DNA of 64,000 nucleotides from Ketobacter sp. (lineage in GTDB: Bacteria > Pseudomonadota > Gammaproteobacteria > Pseudomonadales > Ketobacteraceae): contig NZ_RCHN01000004.1 of the NCBI RefSeq assembly GCF_003671495.1, forward strand, positions 31,164-95,163. The letters are read 5' to 3'. The notes beneath the pieces were generated by a model. It was given only the letters and a program-made list of their open reading frames with translations, was not told where the DNA came from and searched no databases. The position numbers and the translations under genes are program-made. Shown here in pieces: positions 43,855 to 51,760 of this stretch. Numbering within the stretch: position 1 is the first letter of the stretch; each line of letters begins with the position of its first letter.

Positions 43855-44301
43855 ATGACCGCTGACGATAGAATAGTGATGCTAGGTTTATTTTTATCTT
43901 ACATGCTTTTAGTAAGTGCGATTTGGCTTGGTGTGATTGCATTGTGGATTTCTTTAATCGTGATTTGTGGGATCACAGCCTACTTCAGCTTTACTTTTTT
44001 CCGATCATCAGAGCATTTCGGAAAATTTCTGTACTTCGTTTTGTATGTGTTTTTATTGATTGCCTATTTGGCTCTAATTTACAAGCTATTTGGTATCGTC
44101 GATACATCAACGAATGAAGAAATTAAGCCTAGTTTGCTCAATGCCGCATACTTTAGTGTCGTTACTTGGACCACGTTGGGGTACGGAGATTTTCGACCCA
44201 TTGATCAATTGAAGCCATTTGTTATGGCAGAGGATTTAATGGGGTATATATTTATGGCTTTGCTGGTCAGTAAGGTTTTATATATGGCGCAAAAAAGGTG
44301 A
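43855..44301 (+). CDS. Potassium-channel-like membrane protein (cassette gene)
   Basis: 148 residues from ATG 43855, with GGA eight bases upstream. Hydrophobic helices lie at about 8-28, 29-48 and 58-80. A pore loop follows with YFSVVTWTTLGYGD near 98-111, which is the TxGYGD selectivity filter of K+ channels (here TTLGYGD). A final helix ends at VLYMAQKR. No cytoplasmic regulatory (RCK or cyclic-nucleotide) domain is present. It should conduct K+ across the inner membrane as a tetramer. No acidic or nucleotide gating site is visible. The next gene starts 19 bases later with its own ribosome site. Confidence 0.85.
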   Translation: MTADDRIVMLGLFLSYMLLVSAIWLGVIALWISLIVICGITAYFSFTFFRSSEHFGKFLYFVLYVFLLIAYLALIYKLFGIVDTSTNEEIKPSLLNAAYFSVVTWTTLGYGDFRPIDQLKPFVMAEDLMGYIFMALLVSKVLYMAQKR

Positions 44302-44320
44302 CCAGCCACCGGAGATATTG

Positions 44321-44728
44321 ATGAGAACTCTACTGCTTTTCAGCTTGCTTTTACTTTCCTTCGAAGTGTTTAGTAAGACATATGAAGGAAAAATTGAACT
44401 ACAAGAAGGTAAATCTTATGACAATTCTCTGCCTGTAATAGTTGAAGAAGGTGAGGTGGCGTACTCAATAAGATTTTATGTTGACGATTTTGCTGGCCAT
44501 GAGGCGATATACGCATATACAAGAGTAAAAAATATCGCTGGCTATGAACAAAAATACGCATTTCATGCTTCTTTTTACGATGCTAAAGGCGATTTGATTG
44601 CGGTTTGTAGACACACAACCAATCTCAAACCCGGGGTGGAGACTCAGCTAGGTGGTATGTATTCTGAAGTGGCTCCTTCAGAATGGAAGAAGGTTGCTTC
44701 ATTTAAAGTTAAGGTGACGAAGCTATAA
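44321..44728 (+). CDS. Secreted hypothetical protein (cassette gene)
   Basis: 135 residues from ATG 44321, with GGAG six bases before. A signal peptide ends near VFSKT. The mature part is predicted beta-rich (SIRFYVDDFAGHEAIYAYTR, AFHASFYDAKGDLIAVCRH), like a small immunoglobulin-type sandwich. No family recognised. It shares a cassette with the K+ channel-like gene. An attC-like site begins at its stop codon. Confidence 0.65.
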   Translation: MRTLLLFSLLLLSFEVFSKTYEGKIELQEGKSYDNSLPVIVEEGEVAYSIRFYVDDFAGHEAIYAYTRVKNIAGYEQKYAFHASFYDAKGDLIAVCRHTTNLKPGVETQLGGMYSEVAPSEWKKVASFKVKVTKL

Positions 44729-44863
44729 CAAGTTATAAGGAACAAAGCGACGCGCACTTTACTATAGGCTGCTTCCACGCCAATTAAGCACGTATGTATG
44801 GCTGTAACTGGGACATACGTAACTTTAAATCGAAAATGGCGTATGCGCTGATCTCAGTTAGAT
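44723..44863 (+). repeat. attC-like site 4
   Basis: R' is GTTAGAT (44857-44863), a perfect GTTRRRY, ten bases before the next ATG. The R'' side is CTATAAC (44723-44729), overlapping the previous stop codon. A central hairpin pairs ACGTATGT with ACATACGT, and GCGACGCGC can partly pair with GCGTATGCGC. Confidence 0.5.
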
Positions 44864-44872
44864 CCATGCTAG

Positions 44873-45325
44873 ATGTACAGCCAGATTCCAGAGATTTCCG
44901 GTATGAAGATTAAAATTGCATTATTTTGTTACGGATTTAATGCGCTAGGCTTGTTTATATTTGGTTTGATCTACACTTTAAGCCCCGAATTCCTGCCTTT
45001 TCACTCTGAAGCTATAGGTAAGTCTTGGAACGAGCTGGCTCCATCCTATCAGGTACTTTACCTGGGGATGATGCGAACCGAAGGTGCAGGATTTATGTCA
45101 TCTGGCATTGCCATAGCCATTTTGCTCGCAATTCCCTTTAGGAAAAGGGAAGTCTGGTGTTACTGGGCAATGGCTATCATCGGGATTGTGGAGCATGTTC
45201 CAAGCATGATTGGCGCAATGAATACATCACAATTGACGCCGGCTTCGTCTCCTTGGCAATTGAATCTTTTAGGAGTGGTGCTGCTCGTGGTTGGATTAGT
45301 AATGTCATTAAAGTCTAAAACGTAA
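44873..45325 (+). CDS. Four-helix membrane protein of unknown function (cassette gene)
   Basis: 150 residues; a second ATG at 44903 (MKIKIALFCYG) could be the true start, because neither has a strong ribosome site. Four hydrophobic helices are evident: about 14-35, 68-88, 95-113 and 125-146. A conserved-looking loop holds YLGMMRTEGAG. This resembles small uncharacterised inner-membrane families found in cassettes, but I cannot name one. It ends 20 bases before attC-like site 5. Confidence 0.7.
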   Translation: MYSQIPEISGMKIKIALFCYGFNALGLFIFGLIYTLSPEFLPFHSEAIGKSWNELAPSYQVLYLGMMRTEGAGFMSSGIAIAILLAIPFRKREVWCYWAMAIIGIVEHVPSMIGAMNTSQLTPASSPWQLNLLGVVLLVVGLVMSLKSKT

Positions 45326-45344
45326 AGTGCTCGAGCGTGTAAGC

Positions 45345-45411
45345 ATGTAACAGGTCGCTCAAGTGCGCACAGCGGCGTTGAGTGCAGCGGCATAGAGCGG
45401 CCTAGTTCAAT
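45345..45411 (+). repeat. attC-like site 5 (best layout)
   Basis: 67 bases. R'' is ATGTAAC (45345-45351) and R' is GTTCAAT (45405-45411), each six of seven to consensus. L''/L' pairs GGTCGCTC with GAGCGGCC at seven of eight positions. The loop is 35-40 bases. The next start codon is six bases later. This is the usual geometry of a short attC. Confidence 0.6.
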
Positions 45412-45417
45412 TATCGA

Positions 45418-46200
45418 ATGCAGAAAATGATCAATATAAAAGACGACAAGTACGTTAAATTATTGAGTGTGAATCTATTTCTGGATGAGAATGTCTTCGA
45501 AAAGGGTGATCCGTTTGAATTGAAGGAAGTTCTTGAGGCAACTGGCTTATTCGCACCATTAGAACTTAATCGCACTCTTTTATTTAAGCTGGATGGTGGA
45601 TTAGCAAGAGGAGCTTCTAACAGTAAGGGGATAAGAGAAAAGGTACTCAACGCAATAGATAGTAGCAATGTGTCGACGGTTCGGTTTATGCAAAATGAAG
45701 CTCTTGAGATAGATAATCAAAGCAGCTTGGAAGTATATTTTGATCAATGGGATGGTGGGTCCAAGATACATTTTCTGAGCACAAACCTGGATAAATATAA
45801 AGAGTGCCAAATTGCGATAGCTGAACTTGTGGTCAAGTATAAACCTCAATACGCTTTCGCAAATCTATATATCCTGGATCATTTTGACATTGATAAAGCC
45901 ACTGGGATCGGAGAGATCAATTTGATAAACGAGCAATATCCAGTGGACAGTTTGAATATTAGCCGATATCAGGGTTTGGCCAAAGACGGGAAAATTAAAG
46001 ATGCTCAGTGGATTAACTATTTTAGTGACCAATTATTGTCGCACATAAAAGTTCATTCGCCAGATAAATTACATACTAGTACCAAAATAGATTCAGGTAG
46101 ATTCGTTCAGATTTCGGAATCGCCATTTTTTAGCAAGTCGGACATCGAATGGATATATAAATTTAGGAAAGAGAATGCTGACCATATTGTACTTCGGTAG
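45418..46200 (+). CDS. Hypothetical protein (cassette gene)
   Basis: 260 residues, soluble, no signal peptide. An ATG four codons in (MINIKDD) is an alternative start. The sequence is acidic and mixed alpha/beta (QSSLEVYFDQWDGGSKIHFLS, KPQYAFANLYILDHFDI). The size and composition are like those of bacterial immunity-type or SMI1-like proteins, but no signature is visible and I do not assign a function. It starts six bases after attC-like site 5, and its stop is followed within ten bases by ATTCAAC, a perfect R''-type heptamer. Confidence 0.65.
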   Translation: MQKMINIKDDKYVKLLSVNLFLDENVFEKGDPFELKEVLEATGLFAPLELNRTLLFKLDGGLARGASNSKGIREKVLNAIDSSNVSTVRFMQNEALEIDNQSSLEVYFDQWDGGSKIHFLSTNLDKYKECQIAIAELVVKYKPQYAFANLYILDHFDIDKATGIGEINLINEQYPVDSLNISRYQGLAKDGKIKDAQWINYFSDQLLSHIKVHSPDKLHTSTKIDSGRFVQISESPFFSKSDIEWIYKFRKENADHIVLR

Positions 46201-46202
46201 AG

Positions 46203-46267
46203 ATTCAACAAGCACATACTCTTGAAGCTGTCTCCCGTAATGCGGGACTTTGGCTGCATAGTTATTG
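46203..46267 (+). repeat. attC-like site 6 (partial)
   Basis: ATTCAAC (46203-46209) is a perfect R'' core, and a hairpin GTCTCCCG-taat-GCGGGAC lies inside. The right end GTTATTG (46261-46267) fits poorly. It may be a decayed site next to the broken nucleotidase gene. Confidence 0.3.
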
Positions 46268-46316
46268 TGTCAGCTTTTGGTGGGGAACAACAGAAAAGTC
46301 ATAATAGAGAGAGACG

Positions 46317-46487
46317 ATGAGGAATATACTATATATAGATATGGACAATGTGCTCTTAGATTTTGAGTCCTGTATCGAGTAAATTCCAATGGAACTGCGC
46401 AATGAATACGAAGGCCGTTTGGACGAAGTTCCCACATTGGGAAAGCGTATTGGTCTATTTGAGAGCAAATGCCTCGCATTGCTATGA
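46317..46487 (+). pseudogene. Remnant of a 5'(3')-deoxyribonucleotidase (HAD) gene
   Basis: The frame starting at ATG 46317 reads MRNILYIDMDNVLLDFESCI, then E and a TAA at 46380-46382. The same frame continues IPMELRNEYEGRLDEVP before diverging and ending at 46487. IDMDNVLxDF is HAD motif I, and EYEGRLDEVP is a typical next block of NT5C-type bacterial deoxyribonucleotidases of about 180 residues. So this is an N-terminal fragment with an in-frame stop and the rest lost. It lies between a possible attC remnant and a VOC gene, as expected for a decayed cassette. Confidence 0.6.
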
Positions 46488-46576
46488 AAAGGTCGATTCT
46501 CTCTTTTTTCACAACCAAATAGATATGCGACCTCGCTTGGGCGCATCAGTAAAATTCGATTTCACGGAAACCTAGA

Positions 46577-46951
46577 ATGGATATTGAATCCTGTATACCA
46601 GTAATACCAAGCTTTGATTTGCAAAATAGCCTCTTATTTTGGAGAGATGGGCTTGGATTTGAAGTAAGCGATTCAGTAGTGAAAAATGGGGAATTGATTT
46701 TCTGTATGCTAAGAAAATCGCACCTTGCTTTTATGCTCAATCAGAGAGAAGGTGGTGACGAAAAGCAGAATGATTATGAAAGTATACGGCTGTATTGGTC
46801 TCCAAAGAACCTGTCCGAAATGAGAACCCATTTATCTTCGCTCGGCTTTAGTCCCTCAGAGATATACAATCGTGATTACGGACGTACGGAATTCTTTCTA
46901 ACGGATAGCGATGGATTCTCACATTGCTTTGGTGTGGTAACAGAGGCATAG
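46577..46951 (+). CDS. VOC (glyoxalase/bleomycin-resistance) family protein
   Basis: 124 residues. The VOC pattern is clear: CIPVIPSFDLQNSLLFWRDGLGFEV at the start, FCMLRKSHLAFMLNQ, and a C-terminal GRTEFFLTDSDGFSHCFGV. The fold binds metals or small hydrophobic or cationic ligands. Family members include dioxygenases, glyoxalases and drug-binding resistance proteins. The specific ligand cannot be read off. Such genes are frequent integron cassettes. It follows the nucleotidase remnant directly. Confidence 0.8.
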   Translation: MDIESCIPVIPSFDLQNSLLFWRDGLGFEVSDSVVKNGELIFCMLRKSHLAFMLNQREGGDEKQNDYESIRLYWSPKNLSEMRTHLSSLGFSPSEIYNRDYGRTEFFLTDSDGFSHCFGVVTEA

Positions 46952-47023
46952 AGCTTTGTTCACGGAATTTCTATTTGTGGTCCTCTCTTGGTAGCGTTAT
47001 TGATCAATTTGATGTTGTAGAAC

Positions 47024-47605
47024 ATGATTCTAGAAATTGTATTTAAAGAAGCCACGCACGATTGTTGGTTGTTTTCCTCTGAAAACTCTGATCAGGCTTT
47101 ATCGTTAAAAGAAGTTGTAAAGCCTTTTCAATGTCATTCATGCCCCAAGTTTCCCGAAGAGCATGCGATTTCAAGAATAGGCCCTGATTTGGCTTTTGAG
47201 ACAACAAAATCTTGCAAGGCATTTATAACCCATGATGATTGGTTCATCGTTGGTCGAGAGATCTCAGAATCGATACGACAATATACAAACTGCAAGACTG
47301 TTCCAGTTAATAAACCTGAGACTTGGTTTGCTCTGTTACCGGAGCAGTATCCCGTGGATATTAAGGTGTCGGGTTTTGAGTATTCTGGAGTTAGGTGTAA
47401 GTCATGCGGAAGATGGGAAGAGGCTGTTGTAGGGCCCTTGGTTGGGTCTATTGCTATGCCGGAAAAGCATGATTTATTTTGGACGTCAGATGTCCATAAT
47501 GAATCTGCTAAAGGCGCTCGACCACGCCTTTGGTGCAAAAAATCAGATAAAAAGAAGATGTACTCACTATTTGATAACTCCGTTAAATTTGATGAGGCAT
47601 GGTAA
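47024..47605 (+). CDS. Double CxxC hypothetical protein
   Basis: 193 residues, no signal peptide. Two CxxC pairs, CHSCP near 37-41 and CKSCGRW near 126-131, could bind zinc. A long gap with aromatic residues separates them. The layout recalls the double-CXXCG proteins of myxobacteria, some of which are immunity proteins, but similarity beyond the two motifs is not visible to me. It is 72 bases after the VOC gene and 35 before a lipoprotein gene. Function unknown. Confidence 0.6.
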   Translation: MILEIVFKEATHDCWLFSSENSDQALSLKEVVKPFQCHSCPKFPEEHAISRIGPDLAFETTKSCKAFITHDDWFIVGREISESIRQYTNCKTVPVNKPETWFALLPEQYPVDIKVSGFEYSGVRCKSCGRWEEAVVGPLVGSIAMPEKHDLFWTSDVHNESAKGARPRLWCKKSDKKKMYSLFDNSVKFDEAW

Positions 47606-47640
47606 ATGCGAATAAGGCCGTGCAAGGGAAGCATTAAGCA

Positions 47641-48252
47641 ATGAAGAAGTATACTTTAGCGATGATTTTGTTTGTGAGTGGTTGTGGGCAAATAGTGCCT
47701 CAAGGGTACTTTCAGCCACATGTATATAAGTCAGATAAGTTTCTGGAAGAATCCGAGCTGGCAGTAATCTATGGTAGTTGCCAAACTACATCATCTGAAG
47801 GTCAGGCATTAGGCAATGTTTTAGTGCTTAGTGTCGATGGTGATCGAGCTGCGGCGTACAAAGTCTATGTTCTACCGGGTAAAAGAAAGCTGAACGTTAG
47901 CTACTTTTTCAAAAGTCAGACTTCACAAGGGTATTTTGGGGCGGATGATATCGAGCTTGAATTAGAACGAGGGCATAAGTATCAGCTAGTCGCTAAGTTT
48001 GGCAGCACCGAAGGGGACATTTTGTCCGGTTACGAGAAACCAGTTGATCTTCATCTTGAAGATAAGGGTTATTCCTATACGCCACCCAAAAATGTCTATT
48101 GGGATCATGATCCATCAGATCCATTGGTTGTGAAAAAAGCATCACTTTCTGTCACGCCTTTTGATTGTCGGGATAGCATCCCATCAACACAGAAACTGGA
48201 TATCGATCCAGAGTATAAAGAGATCTTTCTACGCCAGGGCTATGATCTTTAG
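47641..48252 (+). CDS. Putative lipoprotein, unknown function
   Basis: 203 residues. The short signal MKKYTLAMILFVSGC carries a lipobox with Cys15. GGAAG lies about seven bases before the ATG. The mature part is beta-rich (AAYKVYVLPGKRKLNVSYFF, DIELELERGHKYQLVAKFG), with the look of the DUF2846-type or PEGA-like surface domain in the middle (value, PGKRKLNV, GHKYQLVA). A second lipoprotein of that type is encoded at 51761. The assignment to any family is tentative. Confidence 0.7.
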   Translation: MKKYTLAMILFVSGCGQIVPQGYFQPHVYKSDKFLEESELAVIYGSCQTTSSEGQALGNVLVLSVDGDRAAAYKVYVLPGKRKLNVSYFFKSQTSQGYFGADDIELELERGHKYQLVAKFGSTEGDILSGYEKPVDLHLEDKGYSYTPPKNVYWDHDPSDPLVVKKASLSVTPFDCRDSIPSTQKLDIDPEYKEIFLRQGYDL

Positions 48253-48345
48253 CCGATCGGAGTGTCGGCAAACGATTTTCCCAACCGGGCCCAAGATCCC
48301 AACCGGGTTTTCAGGCCCATTCGTATTTCTTAGATATGAGTGATT

Positions 48346-48846
48346 ATGAATAAGTATTTGTGTTTTGTTGCTTTCTTCTTGGTGTCATGTGGGGGCGGTA
48401 GTGGTAGTGAAAATAACGATCCACCAGGAGAAGATCTTGACCCATATGTGGGTGTGTGGGTGTCCGGTTGCACATCGGCGATCTACTCACATGGATCGAT
48501 TCTGGCGGATCTAACGTCATTTATAGAGACGATCACTATTTCAGAGTCAAAAGCATCATCGACTATTGAGATATATTCGGATACCACTTGCAGCGATTTG
48601 GACGAGGTGTTAACCGATCTTGCGCCAGAGTACGGTGGTGCTCTGACAGGCGTTGAGGAATTAACAACCGACAACGACTACCCATATCGACGTTATAACA
48701 CCCTAAATCCAATCCTGGGGGAATCTGCTATCGAAGTGGCCTTGGTTGATGGGGTTCTGTATCGCGTGTATCTCGATTATGCAGTGTTCGATTCCACAGG
48801 GGATATCCAGCATAATGTGATCTTCGAATGGAATTTCACTCAGTAG
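48346..48846 (+). CDS. Putative small lipoprotein
   Basis: 166 residues from ATG 48346; a GTG two codons upstream is possible. Signal peptide with lipobox LVSC (Cys15), then a Gly/Ser-rich tether (GGGSGSENNDPPGED). The mature domain begins YVGVWVSGC and has alternating strands ending YRVYLDYAVFDSTGDIQ. This recalls lipocalin-like periplasmic domains, which often start with G-x-W. Cysteines near 45 and 80 could pair. No specific family recognised. Confidence 0.65.
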   Translation: MNKYLCFVAFFLVSCGGGSGSENNDPPGEDLDPYVGVWVSGCTSAIYSHGSILADLTSFIETITISESKASSTIEIYSDTTCSDLDEVLTDLAPEYGGALTGVEELTTDNDYPYRRYNTLNPILGESAIEVALVDGVLYRVYLDYAVFDSTGDIQHNVIFEWNFTQ

Positions 48847-48880
48847 TTGACAACCCAAACCAACCGAAAGGCACAGACCC

Positions 48881-50428
48881 TTGAATAGACGCAAGTTCGT
48901 AGGTTTATTTTGCATCATCGGCGCATGCGTATCGCTGGCTGCGCCCAAGGCTTTTGCCAATCATCCTACGCTGCTATCCAACTGTAATTCATTCAAGCTT
49001 GAGACGGGTGACTATACCCGTCGCGTCGATGCGCTGTTAGGCCAGATTGAACGCCTGGTGAATACCGATAGTACGGTGCGCGATAAGGTAAGAACGGGTC
49101 AGGATATCACCCAGCATGTCTATGCCGCCGGGTTGTACAGCAAGATGCAGGATTGCAATGAGGATGCGGCCAGCCTGAATATTCAGGTGGTTGGTGGCGA
49201 TCCGATTAATAACACCACAGGGGACAGTTTTACCCTGATTCTTCGGGCCATGAATACGCCACACTGCCGTGCCATTGATGCGGGGCTAAACCGGGTTGGT
49301 CGCACCGTGAGAAAAAGACCAGAAATTCCCAACAAGCCGGCAGGTCAGTGGGGGCAGTGTTTAAGCAACCCCATTACCTGGGGCATGACCCTTGGCAAAA
49401 ACCTGCCCATGCCGAATGTGGCGTATATCAATGTTAAAGTGAATCTGCCTGTCAACACGCCACCTCCGCCTGCTCCCACCGCTAAGTCCTGCCCGGTACG
49501 ACAATTTCCCAACGATTGTGTTCTTCTCAGCAACGGTAAAGCCAATGCCCAGCAGGAGGCGCAATGCAAAACGCTGTTGAAGGATGTGGAGAATGCGATC
49601 AATAAGATCGCCCAGCTCAGTCAACAGCAGAAGCTGTCCAGCTTAAGTACTCAGCAGCGTGAGGAACTATTGGCGGGCCTGCTGAGATCCACGGTCGTCC
49701 CCAACCAAATTCCCGATGCGGACTTGATTACAAAGTATCGATTGGTCTACGCAGAGGCTGTGTACACGTCAGGCCCGAATAACAATATCGATAGTCGATA
49801 CTGGACCTCAGAGCTGAGCAAGTACGACGAAATCAGTGATCGTATTTATCAAAGGGCCTGCGCCAACGGCTGGAATAATCTGTTCGATACGCCTTTCTTA
49901 TGGACCACAATGTTTGGCAGTACACGGCAGGATATTATTATGCAAATTCTTGCCGAGTTTCAGTCCGTTATTCCCATTACATTGAGGGAAAATCAGATTT
50001 ACTTTGAAGATCTCAGCCTATTATCCAGAATATTGAACCAGAACCTGACTGAAGCCTATTATGTTCCGCCCTCTCTGCCGAAGAATCATCGACTGTACCC
50101 TTGGAGGGACACCATTGTGCTCACCAATTGGAGTTATCAGACCAAACTGGCCGTGTTGCCCGTGAACTTCAGAGATTTTATACGCATTTATCTTGAAGAA
50201 ATGATGCACGCTCATCAACGGGAGCTTTGGGAGGATGAGCTGGTCAAGGGTAAACTCCCTGTCAGCTCCCACGCTTGCGATCAGGCGCATATCTTTATGT
50301 ACAACGGCGTTCTGTATAGCAGTTCACTGGGTGGTGCTTATGAGAACCAGCCCTTGGAATTGCACGCCAAGAAATTCTCGGAATACGTTCGTTCCAGCTT
50401 GTTTGCGCCAGGGCGAAAGTGCCCTTAG
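48881..50428 (+). CDS. Secreted hypothetical protein of 515 residues
   Basis: TTG start with AAGG nine bases before. A signal peptide runs to about KAFANH. It is rich in cysteine pairs and has a Pro-rich hinge (NTPPPPAPTAKSCP) splitting an N-terminal beta-like part from a helical C-terminal part. The C-terminal part holds IYLEEMMHAHQREL near 432-445 and, further on, YENQPLELHAKKFSEYV. The EExxHxxQ helix followed by an ExxA-like helix is faintly reminiscent of zinc-peptidase helices, but HExxH is absent. No family recognised. GC is higher than in the cassette genes to the left. Confidence 0.65.
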   Translation: MNRRKFVGLFCIIGACVSLAAPKAFANHPTLLSNCNSFKLETGDYTRRVDALLGQIERLVNTDSTVRDKVRTGQDITQHVYAAGLYSKMQDCNEDAASLNIQVVGGDPINNTTGDSFTLILRAMNTPHCRAIDAGLNRVGRTVRKRPEIPNKPAGQWGQCLSNPITWGMTLGKNLPMPNVAYINVKVNLPVNTPPPPAPTAKSCPVRQFPNDCVLLSNGKANAQQEAQCKTLLKDVENAINKIAQLSQQQKLSSLSTQQREELLAGLLRSTVVPNQIPDADLITKYRLVYAEAVYTSGPNNNIDSRYWTSELSKYDEISDRIYQRACANGWNNLFDTPFLWTTMFGSTRQDIIMQILAEFQSVIPITLRENQIYFEDLSLLSRILNQNLTEAYYVPPSLPKNHRLYPWRDTIVLTNWSYQTKLAVLPVNFRDFIRIYLEEMMHAHQRELWEDELVKGKLPVSSHACDQAHIFMYNGVLYSSSLGGAYENQPLELHAKKFSEYVRSSLFAPGRKCP

Positions 50429-50467
50429 CAGGGCGGGTAGGGAATCCATCTATGTTGGGAGATAACA

Positions 50468-50875
50468 ATGCATGCCATGGCGATAACACCCATCTTGAAT
50501 GTTTCCAATATGCAACAGAGTTTTGACTGGTTCGAATGCTTGGGCTGGACGAAAAGCTGGGAGTGGGGAGAACCGATTTCTTTCGGCTGCGTGGGGTCCG
50601 GTGAGTGTCAGATATTCTTGTGCCTGGATGGTCAAGGGGGCCGCGGCAAGGGTGACAACGTCATAACCTTTGGTGACGAGGAGGCAGAGACCGGCGACAA
50701 AGGGGTCTGGATGTCGATCTGGATCGACGATGTTGATGGTCTGTATCAGCACTGCTTGAAGAACGGAATTGAAGTAACATTCAAACCTGAAGATTTACCG
50801 TGGAACGTGCGGGAGATGCACGTGCGGCATCCGGATGGACATGTGTTCAGAATGAGCCAGAGCATTGGCCAGTGA
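50468..50875 (+). CDS. VOC (glyoxalase/bleomycin-resistance) family protein
   Basis: 135 residues, GGGAG six bases before the ATG. VOC pattern: ITPILNVSNMQQSFDWFECLGWTKSWEW, FGCVGSGECQIFLCLDGQGG, VWMSIWIDDVDGLYQHCLKNG, MHVRHPDGHVFRMSQ. The last block with Asp-Gly-His is typical for bleomycin-resistance-like VOC proteins. It probably binds or modifies a small molecule as a dimer. It differs clearly from the VOC protein at 46577, so it is not a recent duplicate. Confidence 0.85.
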   Translation: MHAMAITPILNVSNMQQSFDWFECLGWTKSWEWGEPISFGCVGSGECQIFLCLDGQGGRGKGDNVITFGDEEAETGDKGVWMSIWIDDVDGLYQHCLKNGIEVTFKPEDLPWNVREMHVRHPDGHVFRMSQSIGQ

Positions 50876-50938
50876 ATGTGGTCAGTGAGTGTGGCCGGCA
50901 TGTTCCAGAGGCAGCTGAGACTAGAAGAAGTAACGTAA

Positions 50939-51577
50939 ATGAAACCCAGACACCCAGCGGATTCGAAGAATAGGGACGTACTGAAGAACGGCATCGAGGT
51001 AATATATGCCTTTGGCGAGCTAAAAGATTGTGATGCGAAGCGCGTTGTGTTCTTAGCCGGCACAACGGCATGGAATTCAAACCTATGCAGTGACAGCTGG
51101 CGGCGACATTTCATTGGTGAAATAGCGCAAATCGATATAGGTGATAAGCAGGTGGCGCTCTGTGTTCCAGAACCCAAAGATGGATGCATGGATGGCAAGG
51201 AAAGTCGCCACCTGATTGATTGGGAAACGGAGTATCTCGACAAGGCTGGCATCCATGCCTATTGGTTGAATACGTATTGGCACTACGATCTTGCCGTTCA
51301 AGATTGTGCGCCAGAGGTCAAACGTTACTTCTCTGATGGTAAGGCGGCGAATATCGGCATCACGGTTCGATCTGAGTTAGGTGCCTCGTTCGGTCGGTAT
51401 AAGTACGGCAATCAATCTCTTAAGCTAGTCATTGGTTGCCCTGCTGATGCCCAAGGACTGGCCTGGTTGTACATTCAAAGCCAGCTGCTTGGTATCCCGG
51501 TCTATCAGCAGTATGAGAAGACTTCGGCTTATGATCAGAAGTGGTTTGATGCCATCGTTCATGAAATGCTGAAGTAA
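50939..51577 (+). CDS. Nucleoside 2-deoxyribosyltransferase-like protein
   Basis: 212 residues. VVFLAGTTAWNSNLCSDSWRR near 36-56 matches the opening strand-loop (FLAG-T followed by SWR) of the nucleoside 2-deoxyribosyltransferase-like family. Later blocks fit too: LIDWETEYLDKAGIHAYWL, VRSELGASFGR (the catalytic-type Glu followed by FGR) and KLVIGCPADAQGLAWL. These enzymes swap or remove bases on deoxyribonucleosides, and relatives are used in nucleotide metabolism and some phage-defence systems. The gene stands alone here. The first 20 residues are extra, and an ATG inside the gene could be used. Confidence 0.6.
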   Translation: MKPRHPADSKNRDVLKNGIEVIYAFGELKDCDAKRVVFLAGTTAWNSNLCSDSWRRHFIGEIAQIDIGDKQVALCVPEPKDGCMDGKESRHLIDWETEYLDKAGIHAYWLNTYWHYDLAVQDCAPEVKRYFSDGKAANIGITVRSELGASFGRYKYGNQSLKLVIGCPADAQGLAWLYIQSQLLGIPVYQQYEKTSAYDQKWFDAIVHEMLK

Positions 51578-51760
51578 GTAAACAGTACGCTCTGCGTTTG
51601 GAGTCCCCGTTAGTGGAGCCCACTATTTTGCAGAAAAATGAAGAGCTTGCATTGATAGAACCTGTGCTACACTTCCTTGTGGACGATGCTGAGCATCGCC
51701 ACCTGACTTTACATCGATTCATGTAAATCGTTTTTATCAACAAAAAAGTAAGGAAATAAA

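Larger units (their letters stand above)
40554..46209 (+). mobile_element. Integron-type gene-cassette array without integrase in view
   Basis: Small plus-strand genes, visibly AT-richer than the T6SS on both sides, are separated by structured spacers with paired RYYYAAC and GTTRRRY-like ends. Spacers at 41256-41376 and 43693-43811 share an almost identical left part (ATCGCATGCAGTGGA) and a right part ending TGATGCGGGC. The spacer at 45345-45411 has a clean short attC layout. R' ends lie 6-53 bases before the next start codon, as in cassettes. No intI gene or attI is seen, so it would be a cluster of attC sites lacking an integrase, or part of a larger array. Left and right limits are uncertain. 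Confidence 0.6.

Noticed and set aside
46363..46575. Short plus-strand open frame of 70 codons
   Set aside because: It is out of frame with the nucleotidase remnant, has no ribosome site and no recognisable product.
46996..47002. GTTATTG before the double CxxC gene as an attC end
   Set aside because: Poor match to GTTRRRY, and no R'' partner in the 70-base gap.
48253..48345. Direct repeat CCAACCGGG in the gap before a small lipoprotein gene
   Set aside because: Only nine bases repeated twice; no attC-like ends, and could be chance.
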